A stretch of 64,000 bases of DNA from Desmodus rotundus (lineage: Eukaryota; Chordata; Mammalia; Chiroptera; Phyllostomidae). The position numbers and the translations under genes are program-made. Within the stretch, counting starts at the first letter, position 1. Each line of letters opens with the position of its first letter. Of this stretch, positions 45,032 through 56,579 are shown one piece after another. The DNA lies in contig NC_071397.1 of NCBI RefSeq assembly GCF_022682495.2, positions 13,731,082 through 13,795,081 of the forward strand. Reading direction: 5' to 3'. The notes beneath the pieces are model-generated. The model ran no database searches. It had not been told where the DNA came from and saw only the letters and a list, made by a program, of their open reading frames with translations.

Positions 45032-46953
45032 TAATTAGTTTTTATTATTTTTTCCAAAATATATTTTATTGATTATGCTATTACCGCAGTCCCATTTTTT
45101 CTCCCCTTTACTCCCCTCCTTGCATGCACCCTCCCACCAGCATTCCTCCCCCTTAGTTCATGTCCATGGGTCATACACATAGTTCTTTAGCTTCTCCATT
45201 TCCTATACTATTCTTAATCTCCCCCTGTCTATTTTGTTCCTACTAATTATGCTTCTTATTTCCTGTACCTTTTCTCCCATTCTCTTCCTTCCCCTTCCCA
45301 CTGATAACCCTCCATGTGATCTCCATTTCTGTGATTCTGTTCCTGTTCTAGTTGTTTGCTTAGTTTTTGCTTTTTAAGTTCAGTTATTCTGAGTTTGCTG
45401 TCATTTTACTGTCCATAGGTTTTTATCGTCTTCTTTTCCTTATATAATTCCCTTTAACATTTCATGTAAGAATGGTTTGGTGATGATGAACCCTTTAACT
45501 TGACCTTATCTGGGAAACACTTTGTCTGCCCTTCCTTTCTAAATGATAGCTTTGCTGGGTAGAGTAACCTTGGATGTAGGTCCTTGCATTTCATGATTTG
45601 GAATACTTCTTTCCAGCCCCTTTTTGTCTGCAGGGTTTCTTTTGAGAAATCAGCTACTAGTCTCATGGGGAACTCCTTTGTAGGTAACTGTCTCCTTGTC
45701 TCTTGCTGCTTTTAACATTCTCTCCTTACCTTTCATCTTGGGTAATGTAATAATGATGGGCCTTGGTGTGTCCTTCCTTGAGTCCAACTTCTTTGGGAGA
45801 CTCTCTGAGCTTCCTGGACTTCCTGGAAGTCTAGTTCCTTGGCAAGACTGGGGAAGTTCTCCTTCATTATTTGTTCAGATAAGTTTTCCATTTCTTGCTC
45901 CTCCTCTTATCCTTCTGGCACCACTATGATTCGGATGCTGGAACATTTAAACTTGTCTCAGAGATTCCTAAGCCTCTCCTGATTTCTTTGAATTCTTATT
46001 TCTTCATTCTGTTTTGATTGAATGTTTATTTCTTTCTTCTGCTCCAAATTGTTGATGTGAGTCCCGGTTTCCTTCCCATCACTGTTGGTTCCCTGTACGT
46101 TTTCCTTTATTTCACTTTCATAGCCTTCACTTCTTCCTCTATTTTGTGACCATACTCAACCATTTCTGTGAGCATCCTGATTACCAGTGTTTACAACTCT
46201 GCACCTGATAGGTTGGCTATCTCCTCATCCCTTAGTTCTATTTTTGGAGCTGTGATCTGTTCTTTCATTTGGACCATATTTTTTTTGTCTCAGCAAGCCT
46301 GCTATGCCTGTTATGTAGTAAGGGGCAGAGCCTTAAGTATTCACCAGGGCATAGTAACCCTCTTTGCTGCATTTTGGCACTGTATGTGGGTGAGGGGCCA
46401 GCAAAGTAACAATGACACTTGCTTGGCTCTCTGCTGGCTTTTAGTCACTTCTCCCACTACCCATTAGCAAATTGGGCCCTTCTGGTGCTGATTCCCAGGT
46501 GGGTGGGTTTATGTATGTTCTAGGACCTTGTGGGTCTCTCCAAGAAACTCTCCTATGAGGCTGGGAGTTACTCTAACCACCGCAAACAACACAGATTTTT
46601 ATAACCAGAGGTTTTGAAGCTTTATTACCCCAGGCTGGAAACCTGGGTTGTGTGGTCTGTGTTGCTCCCTGGTTGTTCCTTCCAGTTTATCTGCCTGCAA
46701 ATGTGGGACCGCCCAGTCCTCCAGTGGCCTTGCCGCATGCCCTCTCCATGAGATTGCCCATTCCGCCCCTCCTACTGGTCTGGATGAATGTTTCTTTAAC
46801 TCCTTGGTTGTTGAACTTTGATACAGTTCTGTTTTCTGGCAGTTCTGCTTATTTTTTGTTTTTAAATTTGTTGTAGTCCTTCTTTTGGTTGTGTGAAGAG
46901 GCACAGTATGTCTACCTATGCCTCCATCTTGGCTAGAAGTCCTAATTAGTTTT
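45032..46953 (-). mobile_element. HAL1-like ORF1-only element with target-site duplications
   Basis: Minus strand: 5' end at 46942 (ACTTCTAGCCAAGATGGAGG), 5' UTR about 665 bases, ORF1 46277-45454, then directly a 3' UTR of about 410 bases ending in an A-rich tail near 45043. Flanks TAATTAGTTTT at 45032-45042 and 46943-46953 are identical and mark the insertion. There is no ORF2 sequence, so the copy depended on L1 ORF2p supplied in trans. It resembles the element at 52502 along its whole length. Confidence 0.85.
45454..46277 (-). pseudogene. ORF1 of HAL1-like element, broken
   Basis: Minus-strand frame with start ATG at 46277-46275 (MVQMK-like leader). C-terminal part 45666-45454 is open: MRLVADFSKETLQTKRGWKE, FQIMKCKDLHPRLLYPAKLS and ending YMKC. 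These equal the ORF1p C-terminal domain (TLQARREW, YPARLS in the intact copy). The length is not a multiple of three and upstream parts carry stops, so at least one frameshift exists. It would have encoded an RNA-binding chaperone of about 270 residues, shorter than the intact ORF1p. Confidence 0.78.
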
Positions 46954-47539
46954 CTTTATTAACCCATTTTTCATATTGTGAATTAATTACCTGACATCCT
47001 TCAAAGGTAACAAGAACATTTTTAATTTTTGGTTTTCTGTATCAAAAATAATTATTATGACCATAAGGATTTAAAATTACTTGACAAGTTTCTACCCACT
47101 GTAGTTATTGTTATTCATGTTGAAATTGTACTATGTTTGGAGCATAAGCACTTCTTTTCCACTTGGGTAACTACTTCCCATGTCCACCCACCTTCCGCCC
47201 ATATCACCCCCTCACGCCTGTCACAGCTGTCAACACCTTTTCTCCATGTGTACAGAGTTATATATAAGTGAATGCATGTGCATACACAGAAATCTACCAT
47301 CAATCTATCTATCAATTATCTATCTATACATGCACATCTCTGTATGTTATTGTTGTCCAAAATGGGATGGTTATAAAGGGTTTTTTTTTTTTTTTTGCCC
47401 TTTTGTCATTCAAACATATGGAAATTCTTCATGTAAAGAATTGGTAAAATTTTAATATTTTCTCTTACTGGGCTACACGTTATTTCAGAATGTGAATATA
47501 ACATAATTTAGCCAAAGTTTTCTCATTAATTAATACTAA
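46954..47539. other. unique AT-rich stretch with TCTA-type repeat
   Basis: Short (TCTA)n-like tract at about 47302-47330 and a T15 run near 47382-47396; otherwise nothing recognised. Confidence 0.45.
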
Positions 47540-48235
47540 ATTTTCTTCCAGTGTTATGCCCCCATGAACAATATTGCAATTAATATCCTTATAGTCATAA
47601 CCTTATGTATCCACGTTTTATTTTTGTGGTGTATATTTCTAGAAATGCTATTTCTAAGGTCAAGGGTGCATTTGTTTTAGATTTTAAAACTTGCTGCTAG
47701 ATTGCTTTCTGAAAAGGACATACAAGTTTACATATCTATCACCAATATAAAGAATATCCTTCTTTTAGGAGGTATCTCTGTTTTTCTCTTTTTAGAAAAT
47801 GTTTGCAGGCCTAGTAAATATAAAGGGATATTTTATTGTGAATCTGATTTGCTTTTCACTGACAACTAAGGAGGTCGAGAATCTTTTTATATGTTGTTTT
47901 TCCCTTTCAATTTACTCCTCTATGAATTAACCCAACCACTCACTGGGGCTTTTTACCTCTCGAGTAAGTTTGTGAAGATTCTTTGTGTTCAGTTTGTGTG
48001 TGTGTGTGTGCGTGTGTGTTTGCCAAATATATAATATGTATTTTCTGACTGTCTTGTTTATTAACTCTTATTTTTTTGTAAATTAAAACATATATTCTTA
48101 AATAATATTTTTGTTGCATGTAATTTTCCTGTCTTGTTTAAGAATGTCTACCCAGTCTTTGATGGATATGTAGTCTCCTTTATTTTTCATTTTTTACAAA
48201 TTTTTAATTTACATTTAAATTCATGTAACCAAAAA
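47540..48235 (-). mobile_element. ancient L1M-type ORF2 fragment
   Basis: In order on the plus strand: ATGAACAATATTGCAATTAA, TTCTAAGGTCAAGGGTGCAT, AACTTGCTGCTAGATTGCTT, AGGAGGTCGAGAATCTTTTT, GTGAAGATTCTTTGTG and TTTGCCAAATATATAATATG. This is the reverse complement of the L1 ORF2 C-terminal half, very diverged. A (TG)n at about 47995-48018 lies inside. Confidence 0.65.
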
Positions 48236-48866
48236 TTCTTTTTTTTTTAATGTGGCAGATTCTGTGGGTTGGATTCTTCTACAACAACGTCCTAAATCTT
48301 GTCCTCCTGCCATTTCTCTGCTATCAGGAGGTAGAAGCAAATACTTGATTTCTTAGGCTCCTTTGCAGTTGGGAGGCCATATGACTCTGCTTGGGCTATA
48401 GGAAAAAGTCCATGAGCAACGCATCCTTTTCTGAGTAAAAACAAAAGCTTGTTAAAAGCAAATAAACAAAAACTCACAAAGCCCTATTTCTCTGTGCCCC
48501 TTTCCCCTTCTTTCTTGACTGTACATGTGAATGTTATGCCTTCAGTTTCTGCAGCCACCTTGCAATGATGAGAATAAAAACCATACGCTGAGACTGGTGG
48601 AGCAGGAAGGCAGATAGAAAGGGGATTGTGTCCCTGAGCACCAGGAATGGTTCACATTACATCCACTAGACCTACGTGAAAAAATACTCCACCATAAGGG
48701 TAAGCTACCAGATCACGAGGTTTTTGTTTCTTAGCACTGGAAGCAATCCTAACAAGTTTGGGGAGCAATATATGTATATTTTCTTCCATAGGTTATGGCC
48801 AGTGGTGCCATAGTTCATTTTTTCCCCTCAATTAAAATGCCATCTGGAAAATTTATTAAATTGCCA
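48236..48866. other. unique stretch, no gene seen
   Basis: Nothing recognised beyond a T8 run at about 48240. Confidence 0.4.
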
Positions 48867-49460
48867 TATATGAGGAGGGACACAAAACTCACCCCAAATT
48901 TATTTATTAAAAATTATGTATTTATTCTTACATATTTAAATTTCAGTCACCTTCAAAGTACTCTCCATTTGATGCAAAACACCTATTGAGACATTTTTTT
49001 TCCCCTACTCAAAACAGTTTTTTCCACTGCTCAAAATAGTCGATTTTGTTGCCATTTAGTGCTTCTGCTATTTTTTGTTTCACTCTTCCACATCAGCAAA
49101 ATGTTTCCCTTTGAGGACTTTTTTTCATCCAGGAAAACGAAAAGGTCACTCAGAGTGAGATTGGGTGAATGGGGAGAGTGGGGTTTTGGGGGTCCTGCCA
49201 TACTGGCCAAAAAATGCTGAACACAGAAAGGTGTGGGCAGGTAAGCTTGTAAATCACCCATGATGAAATGGGAAAACAAGTTGAAAGAGTCTTCAGAAAA
49301 ATTCACTGAAGACAAATGCAGCCTCTCACAACAACACCAGTTGGTACATTGATGCAGATGGGTACCTAGGACACTCACCTAGTGGGGGAAGCCTGTACTA
49401 CAAGGGGCTTACCTTCCAGAAGATAAGTCTGTTTTTTTGTGTGTGTCCCCTCCTTGTATA
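48867..49460 (-). mobile_element. mariner-like element with TIRs, deleted transposase
   Basis: The left end TATATGAGGAGGGACACAAA and the reverse complement of the right end (TATACAAGGAGGGGACACAC) form imperfect inverted repeats next to TA. The minus strand carries a 115-codon open transposase C terminus (49378-49031) with PHSPHSPNLTLSDLFVF, where the usual YSPDL Asp is Asn, and FLDEKKSSKGNILLMWKSET. About 590 bp, so internally deleted, non-autonomous and catalytically dead. Same TIR type as the element at 14441. Confidence 0.83.
49031..49378 (-). pseudogene. mariner transposase C-terminal remnant
   Basis: 115 codons open, starting at an incidental Met (the true start is lost). It shows the SPNL(T)LSD and KKSSKGN region of mariner transposases. 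The SPDL aspartate that completes the catalytic triad is replaced by Asn. The N-terminal DNA-binding domain and first catalytic Asp are missing. Confidence 0.75.
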
Positions 49461-51439
49461 TTGAGGACTATTTTTGGATTCTTTATTCTGTTCTACTGAG
49501 TTGTCTTTCTAGTTTTATGTCATTAGCATATTGATTTGATTACAATAATTTAATTTATATGCATGCACCGAATATTGTGGCTATTCCATTGCCTTGGACA
49601 TGCAAGAATACTTCAAACCTATCCCTCTTGTAAGGACATTTCAAAGAATTCAACAAAATAGTTTCCAAGAGCTAAGACCAAGGTATTGGTGAAATAAAGA
49701 AGTGAATTAAAGAAGATAGTGTAATCACAGCAGCACTGCTTTGTGGCCAGGCAATTTTCATTCCAGTCCCTGTCAAGTTTCTGACCCTACACATGTCCTT
49801 TCATTTTCTCACTCTCTTATTGACTCATCCATGAAATTAGGGTTGTCAGTATATGATCACTGGAGTCCCATACAGTTCCAACTGTCTCTTGGTCTATGAA
49901 CCTCTGGTCTAGATATTTCTCTGCAACTATTACATTGTTTCTCTTTATAATAATAATAAAAATTTCCATAGTTGAAGTTCGTCATCATATAAAATGAGTT
50001 ACCTGTTACTTCTATTCAATGCTAAAAATCAAAACGCACATGTTAACTTCTTTCTTTTCCCATTGTTTTGGAGGGCACTTGGTGACCTTCTGGAAAAGGG
50101 GATAAATTGAATCTGACTTGGCTCACCTATGGGTGGCTTCATATGAACCTTAACCTTGGTAGGAGAGAACAGGCAGGTAGCTAAAAACAGCTACAATTGG
50201 GGGAAAAAATGTGGGGCTTGCTCTGGGGTGGGGTATACTTCACCTGGGCTTAGCATGTGCGTGGCTGCATGGGTGTCCTGTACCACTCAGACGCTGCCAT
50301 TTCTTGTGTCCTTTGTGCTGGCCTTGTAACAGTTCAGCTCTTTTCTCACACAAATAATCAGATTGTTTTTAGGATGCAAAAAAATAAAATCATATACACT
50401 TCTAATGGCCTTTTTCACCTAAAGTATGAGAAAAATTATATTCAGATAATTTTGTAAATTGTGCAGTTCCTATTCTAGAATATCTTAAAATAATGATTTC
50501 AAATGACTATGAAAAATTATAAAGAATTCCGAAGGATACTGTTTCTTTTTCTTTCAACTAATTTCACAAATTGATGCTGGTTTTCTAGGTCATGGTTCTT
50601 CCCCAGTGTTAAAACAAATGGATTGACCAGGAGATTGAATCACTGAAAATTTATTTTCCTTGGTTTAACTTTAGCTTAGCTGGGAAATTTTAGTTATATT
50701 AATTCATCTTCAAATTTAATTTAAAAAATGATAACTAATGACCTCAATTCAAGTCATTTGCAGAACCTGAAAATCTTATAAATATGGATTGTAATAAGAA
50801 TAATGATTTATAGATAATGGGCCTTTTATCTTTCTCTGGCATGTTCTTCTGGCTGAAGAAATACAAAAGGTCAGACACGCTGAGTTCTATTCTTGTCCTC
50901 TCTACTCGTCTGCTGCTTTAGCTGTGACTTTGCTTACGTCCTTCAAGTTACCACTATCCTAAGAAAATATAATCCAGAGAGATGGTGTAAAAAGTGGAAA
51001 TATCAGGGTACAAACTTGATTATATTTTTCACTTATTATGAGGGTAAAACTACTATGGGACTAATTTCCTGGTTTCCTGTTTCCGGGCTCAATTATAGGC
51101 AATAAAGAGGAGCTAGTGTCTTTTTTATTTTCCACCAGGTGTTTGAAAGTGGAAGTGCCTACTGTTGTGGGCCCGTTTGAAAAGGAGGAATGAGAAAGCT
51201 GGAAGTGAACTCTAGAGTTGGTGGATGTGATGTTCCACAAAAACTGCCCCGCTATTGTCACTTGTATCATCTTAGACAAGCTATAGAGAACTGAACAAAA
51301 TATAATGCAAAGTTACGGAAATTGTTGAATGGGGCCAGTGAGCAATGATGCCTTTCTGGAGCTTCCAGCAGGTAAGATCATCCTGGATGTGTACCACACA
51401 GTCAGTTCCTAGATGCTGGATTCTTCACACCATTACTTA
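49461..51439. other. unique AT-rich region, no gene seen
   Basis: Open frames 50257-50457 and 50893-51105 carry no recognisable domain. Nothing else supported. Confidence 0.45.
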
Positions 51440-51625
51440 CCAGTTTTGTGACATTATAGAGGTAATGTGACCTGCCCATAACTCATTTTCCTTGTTTGTA
51501 AAACGAGGTTAAAATGAGACAATAATGATGTCTACTTTATGGGGCACTTACGAAGGCAAATGAGGGTTCGTGTGCAACGTCTGCACAGAGTTAACTTTCA
51601 GTAACTGTTGGCCATTGTCACCAGA
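51440..51625 (-). repeat. MIR-like fragment, minus strand
   Basis: The plus strand reads TTTTGTGACATTATAGAGGT, CATTTTCCTTGTTTGTAAAA, CGAGGTTAAAATGAGACAAT and ACTTTCAGTAACTGTTGGCC. This is the reverse complement of the MIR core order (TTTACAAACAAGGAAAATG). Confidence 0.65.
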
Positions 51626-52330
51626 GCCAGGCATGCTCGTCTCAGTGAGTTGGAAACAGGGCCAGTAGAGGTCACCAAGAAGCTGTCTCGTTAGCAGTGA
51701 GGCCAGAGATTCTGCTTTCCCTCTTTTGGAAACAGTATAATGTTCCTTACATTTCCTGATTCTTGCTGGTTCATGAAAAAGTAAAGAGGAAAAACAGAGA
51801 GTATTTGTTCTGTCTTCTCTTCCAACTAACTGAGGTGTTTCCAGTGGTGTGAATAGTAAGTAGTACTAGGAACTGCTCTAAGGTATAGTAAATAATTTAT
51901 AATCTGTACTTTCCCTCCCTTTCTAGCCCACACTGTTCAAAGCTTATAAAGCAGATTAAATAATGCATAAGCTATGCGGAAGTGAAAAAAATTTATAGTG
52001 TTATTCTGAAATGGCATGATTTCTACTTTAATTACTCATAACCTTCTCTGAGAAAACCTATACAAAAGGTTACATTCTTTAAAGCTTTTGGAAATATTGT
52101 GTGCATGATTTATATTTAAGAAAACTAAAGTGGGGACTTAACATATCTTTCCCAACAACACAGAATTAATTATTAAGTTAAGATGTAAAAAACAGTTCAT
52201 TAATCAACAGTGCCTCCACTAAGAAGCTAATGCTTTATTTAATAATTGTTATGTGTATGTTATATTGCTTAGGGGCTGTTGTCTAGGAAGTTTCTTTAAT
52301 CACTTATCTTTTCTTGACATAAATATATTA
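51626..52330. other. unique AT-rich stretch, no gene seen
   Basis: Nothing recognised. Confidence 0.4.
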
Positions 52331-52340
52331 ATGATGCATG

Positions 52341-52342
<2 letters not shown>

Positions 52343-52392
<50 letters not shown>
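52343..52392. repeat. long (AT)n microsatellite
   Basis: About 20 consecutive AT units ending in GTATATATT. Such tracts can extrude cruciforms and are often polymorphic. Confidence 0.92.
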
Positions 52393-52499
52393 TTAATTTC
52401 AGAGGCTGAGGAAAAGAACACTCAGGGAGATAGCACGTTTTTCTTATTTTCACCTCCCCCAACACAATGACTGTAGGTTGCATTTTAAAATTTATGGTT

Positions 52500-54410
52500 G
52501 AGGACTTCTGGTCAAGATGGAGGTGTAGGTAAATACACTTAGCCTCCTCACACAACCAAAAGAAGGTCAACAACCAATTTAAAAACAAAAAATAACCAGA
52601 ACTGCCAGAAAATCGAACTGTATGGAAGTCTGACAACCAAGGACTTATGGAAGAAACATTCATCCAGACTGGTAGGAGGGATGGATGGGCAGCCAGTGCA
52701 GAGAGGACTTGTGGCAAGGTGGTGGTTGGCAGATGAGGTGAGGCAGCGGCTGGCTGACCAGGGGATCCCACATATGCACGCAGATAAACTGGAAGGAACA
52801 ACTAGGGAGCAACACAGACCACACAATCCAAGTTTCCAACCTGGGGAAACGAAGCTTCAAAACCTCTGGCTATAAAACCTGTGGGGGTTGCAGAAGTTGG
52901 AGTAACTCCCAGCCTCACAGGAGAGTTCGTTGGAGAGACCCACAAGGTCCTAGAACATACATAAACCCATCCACTTGGGAATCAGCATAAGAAGGACCCA
53001 ATTTGCTGATGGGTAGTGGGGGGAGTGACTAAAAGCAAGGCAAGAGCTGAGTAAGTGATATTGTTCTCTCTCTGACCCCTCACCCACATACAGTGCCAAA
53101 ATGCAACAAAGAGGGTTACTCTGCCCTGGTGAATACTTAAGGCTCCAGCTGTTACAACATAACAGGCATAGTAGGCTTGCTGAGACAAAAAAATATGGCC
53201 CAAATGAAAGGACAGATCACAGCTCCAAAAATAGAACTAAGGGATGAGATAGACAACCTATCAGGTGCAGAGTTCTAAACACTGGTAATCAGGATGCTCA
53301 CAGAAATGGTTGAGTATGGCTGAAAAATAGAGGAAGAAGTGAAGGCTATGAAAAGTGAAATAAAGGAAAATGCACAGGGAACCAACAATGATGGGAAGGA
53401 AACCGGGACTCACATCAATGATTTGGAGCAGAAGAAAGAAATAAATATTCAAACAAAACAAAATGAAGAAACAAGAATTCAAAGAAATGAGGAGAGGCTT
53501 AGGAATCTCTGAGACAACTTTCAATGTTTCAACATCCGAATCCTAGGGGTGCCAGAAAGAGAAGAGGAGGAGCAAGAAGTGGAAAACTTATTTGAACAAA
53601 TAATGGAGGAGAACTTCCCCAGTCTTGCCAAGGAACTAGACTTCCAGGAAGTCCAGGAGAAGTTGGACCCAAGGAAGGACACACCAAAGCCCATCATAAT
53701 TACATTACCCAAGATGAAAGATAAGGAGAGAATGTTAAAAGCAGCAAGAGACAAGGAAACAGTTACCTACAAAGGAGTTCCCATGAGACTAGTAGCTGAT
53801 TTCCAAAAAGAAACTCTGCAGACAAAAAGGGGCTAGAAAGAAGTATTTCAAATCATGAAATGCAAGGGCCTACATCCAAGATTACTCTACTCAGCAAAGC
53901 TATAGTTTAGAAAGGAAGGGCAGACAAAGTGCTTCCCAGATAAGGTCAAGTTAAAGGGTTCATCATCACCAAGCCATTGTTACATGAAATGTAAATATTA
54001 AGGGGAATTAAATAAGAAAAGGAAGAAGATCAAAACTCTGAACATTAAAATGGTAATATATTCACAAGTATCAAAAATTGAATCTAAAAAACATACTAAA
54101 AATCAGGCAGAATAGAATTACAACCATAGATATGGAGATCATTTGGGGAGTTATCAGTTGGGATGGGGAAAGGGGACAATGGGGGAAAAGGTATAAGGAA
54201 TAAGAAACATAATTGGTAGGTATGGAATAGACAGGGGATGTTAAGAACAGTATAGGAAAATGGAAAAGCCAAGCAACTTATATGTATGATCTATGGACAT
54301 GAATAAGGGGGTGGATTGCCAGAGGCAATGGGGGGTACTGGGTGGGATGGCAAAGGGAAAACTTGGGACAACTGTAATAACATAATCAATAATATATAGT
54401 AAAAAAGAAA
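52500..54410 (+). mobile_element. HAL1-like ORF1-only element, plus strand
   Basis: 5' end near 52502 (GACTTCTGGTCAAGATGGAG), 5' UTR to 53194, decayed ORF1 53195-54001, 3' UTR about 400 bases, A-rich tail (AGTAAAAAAGAAA) to about 54410. As in the copies at 17347 and 45032, no ORF2 lies between ORF1 and the 3' end. It parallels the 45032-46953 element over its full length but in the opposite direction. A tentative target duplication is GCATTTTAA (52480-52488, with 13 extra bases before the 5' end) and 54411-54419. Confidence 0.82.
53195..54001 (+). pseudogene. ORF1 of HAL1-like element, 5 in-frame stops, frame kept
   Basis: From ATG at 53195 (MAQMKGQITAPKIELRDEID) to the stop at 53999-54001 the length is exactly divisible by three (269 codons including the stop). 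In-frame stops occur after GAEF, VEYG, RLRNL, TKRG and SAKL. The coiled coil is short (about 25-115). The RRM part has FNIRILGVPEREEEEQ and the C-terminal domain LQTKRG, KEVFQIMKCKGLHPRLLY. It is a pseudogene that lost function mainly by point mutation. Relatively recent decay is suggested by the intact frame length. Confidence 0.82.
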
Positions 54411-55014
54411 GCATTTTAAGCACATATCCTAATTAAAAGAAAATTATATGATTAGTTAAATTAGCATTCTTCCTCAATATTCTTCAACCTGAATTGTTTC
54501 TCACGGTGGCTAAAATGTGAGTAGTACAGGTTATACAATGAAGCCATCAAGAGGAATTATCAAAAAGAAGTGACATACACAAAAGCCCAAATCACCTAAT
54601 CTGAACTTGTTTTGTAATAAAATTTATGAAGAAACAATGTTCTCAGGACCTTCTCTGAGAAAGACACTAGTGGCAGACAGTGAGTATATGAAGGCAGCAA
54701 GGATTTTGCCCTTTTTCTCAAGCAGCTGACGTATCCAGGAAGAGAGACACAGGCCACTGACATAGTGCAGTAAAGGGTTATAACTGCAATAACTTAGGCT
54801 GATGACAAATTGAAGAAAGATTGAAATGCATTTACTAATTATAAACATTTCTGAAATCTGTAAAAAGTTTCATGAATTACTGGAAGGACATAGAGAAATC
54901 AGTGATCTATCATGTCTGAGCAAGGACATCTTGGGAAGTTTCAATGAAAAGAAGAAAGTCGAGGTACAACTCAGATGGTGATCTGCATTTTATCAAGTCA
55001 GAAGAAGTGTGGTA
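54411..55014. other. unique AT-rich stretch, no gene seen
   Basis: Nothing recognised. Confidence 0.4.
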
Positions 55015-55200
55015 TTTCAGGAAGGCTCGATCCCGGGCCAGGGCACATACAAGAAGCAACCAATAAATGCATAAAAAAGCGGAATAACAAACCAATGTTT
55101 CAATGTTTCTCTCTCTCTCTCTCTTTCCTCTCCCCCTCTGTCTCTCCCCTTCTTCCCTCCCCCCTGAAATCAATTAATTCAAAAAAATTAAAAAAAGAAA
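55015..55200 (+). mobile_element. 5'-truncated VES-type SINE
   Basis: Starts inside the tRNA-like head (GGCTCGATCCCGGGCCAGGG, that is, the B box) and lacks the A box. Then come CCAATGTTTCAATGTTTCTC, a CT-rich tract and an A-rich tail. Without the A box it is not a likely pol III gene. Confidence 0.8.
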
Positions 55201-55959
55201 TACAATGGTACTGTGACATGGGTGTAACAAGAGCAGTAAGAGATACGGTGTGACTGGTAGAGAGGGGCTGCAGAGGACTTCTGAGCAGGGGTGGGATGGT
55301 ATAGGAAGGTTTATGAAAATATAGTTCTGATATAATGGGATGGATGCACTGAAACAGGGACAAGTGTGAGAAGCCCTTGTCCTGGTGAGAAATTATAAAG
55401 GAGGAAATCTCCCACTAGCAGTGAAAAAAGAGGGAAGAGGAAATGAGAGAATCCAAGAGCATATTAATCTTTCTAACTTTAGTGGCAAATAAATTAAGAT
55501 TTTTAATACAGCTGTAGAAAGCACAGAAAAGGGAAATTGCTAAAGGGTGGGGCTAAAAGCTTTCCATTTGGTGGAAGCTGACTTTGATGTGACTGTGAAA
55601 ATCTTGAGAAAGTGATAGAAGACATTTTTCTACATGGATCTGGACCTTGGTAGAGCGTTTGAGACTGGAGACAAATTTGCAGGCTGCTAATGGAGGTGGT
55701 CGTTGAATAAGTCTTTCAAGGGCTGTGAGGCAGGATCTGGAAGAGAAAGGAAGTAAGGCCTTATTTACGGTCTGTATGTACTGGGTCAGGCTCTTCAACT
55801 ACATTATTTAGATACGGTTAAGATTGGAATCCCTGGGAAAATTTTAGCATTAACTGAATGAAATGAATAAGGACAAAGGAGATGCATACAGGATAGGAGT
55901 CTCTAAAAACAAAGGAAGCACTTTTTTTTTTTGGTGGGAGTGGTAGTTTCCAGGGAAAT
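55201..55959. other. unique stretch, no gene seen
   Basis: Nothing recognised. Confidence 0.4.
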
Positions 55960-56210
55960 TATTTATTACTATTTTTAAAATTTTTATTGGATTTATTGGG
56001 ATGACACTGGTTAATAAAATTATATAGTTTTCAGGTATACAATTCTATAGCACATCATCTGTATATTGTATTGTGTGTTCACCACCCCAAGTCAAGTCTC
56101 CTATCACCATTTATCCCCCCTTTACCTTCTCCTACCTCCCCCCACCCCATTTCCTCCTGGTAATCACCATACTGCCCACTTTGTCTATGAGTAAGTGTAT
56201 TTCTATGAGG
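55960..56210 (-). mobile_element. L1MA-type 3' UTR fragment
   Basis: The plus strand has TTTATTGGGATGACACTGGT, ACATCATCTGTATATTGTAT, TGTTCACCACCCCAAGTCAA and GTCTCCTATCACCAT. This is the reverse complement of an old placental L1 3' end. 5'-truncated. Confidence 0.75.
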
Positions 56211-56579
56211 ACATGCTAGTAATATTGTTGTTTTCCCACAAAGTGATAAATTAATAGGATTTTATCATTAGCAGGGCTGCAAATCCATTTATTTATCATT
56301 TCCTAAATAATTGGAAGGATTATGCTGACCTTACTTGCTAATGCAGAATCCCTGGCATAGTATTTGAATTGTTGCCTTCAATTAAGTTTTTGTTGAAGAA
56401 ATTTGTAGTTTCATTAAAAAATTTTCTTTCATTAAAAAAAATAACAAAGTAAAAAATTTCAAAGGGAGAAGTGTCAAATGCTGTAGTAGGATAAAGACCA
56501 AGTATGTATCATCTAGGGTGGTCGTAAACACTTTCCACTTTCATGTGAAAACATAAGCCAACTATTCCCTTTGATATCA
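56211..56579. other. AT-rich unique stretch
   Basis: Nothing recognised. Confidence 0.4.
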
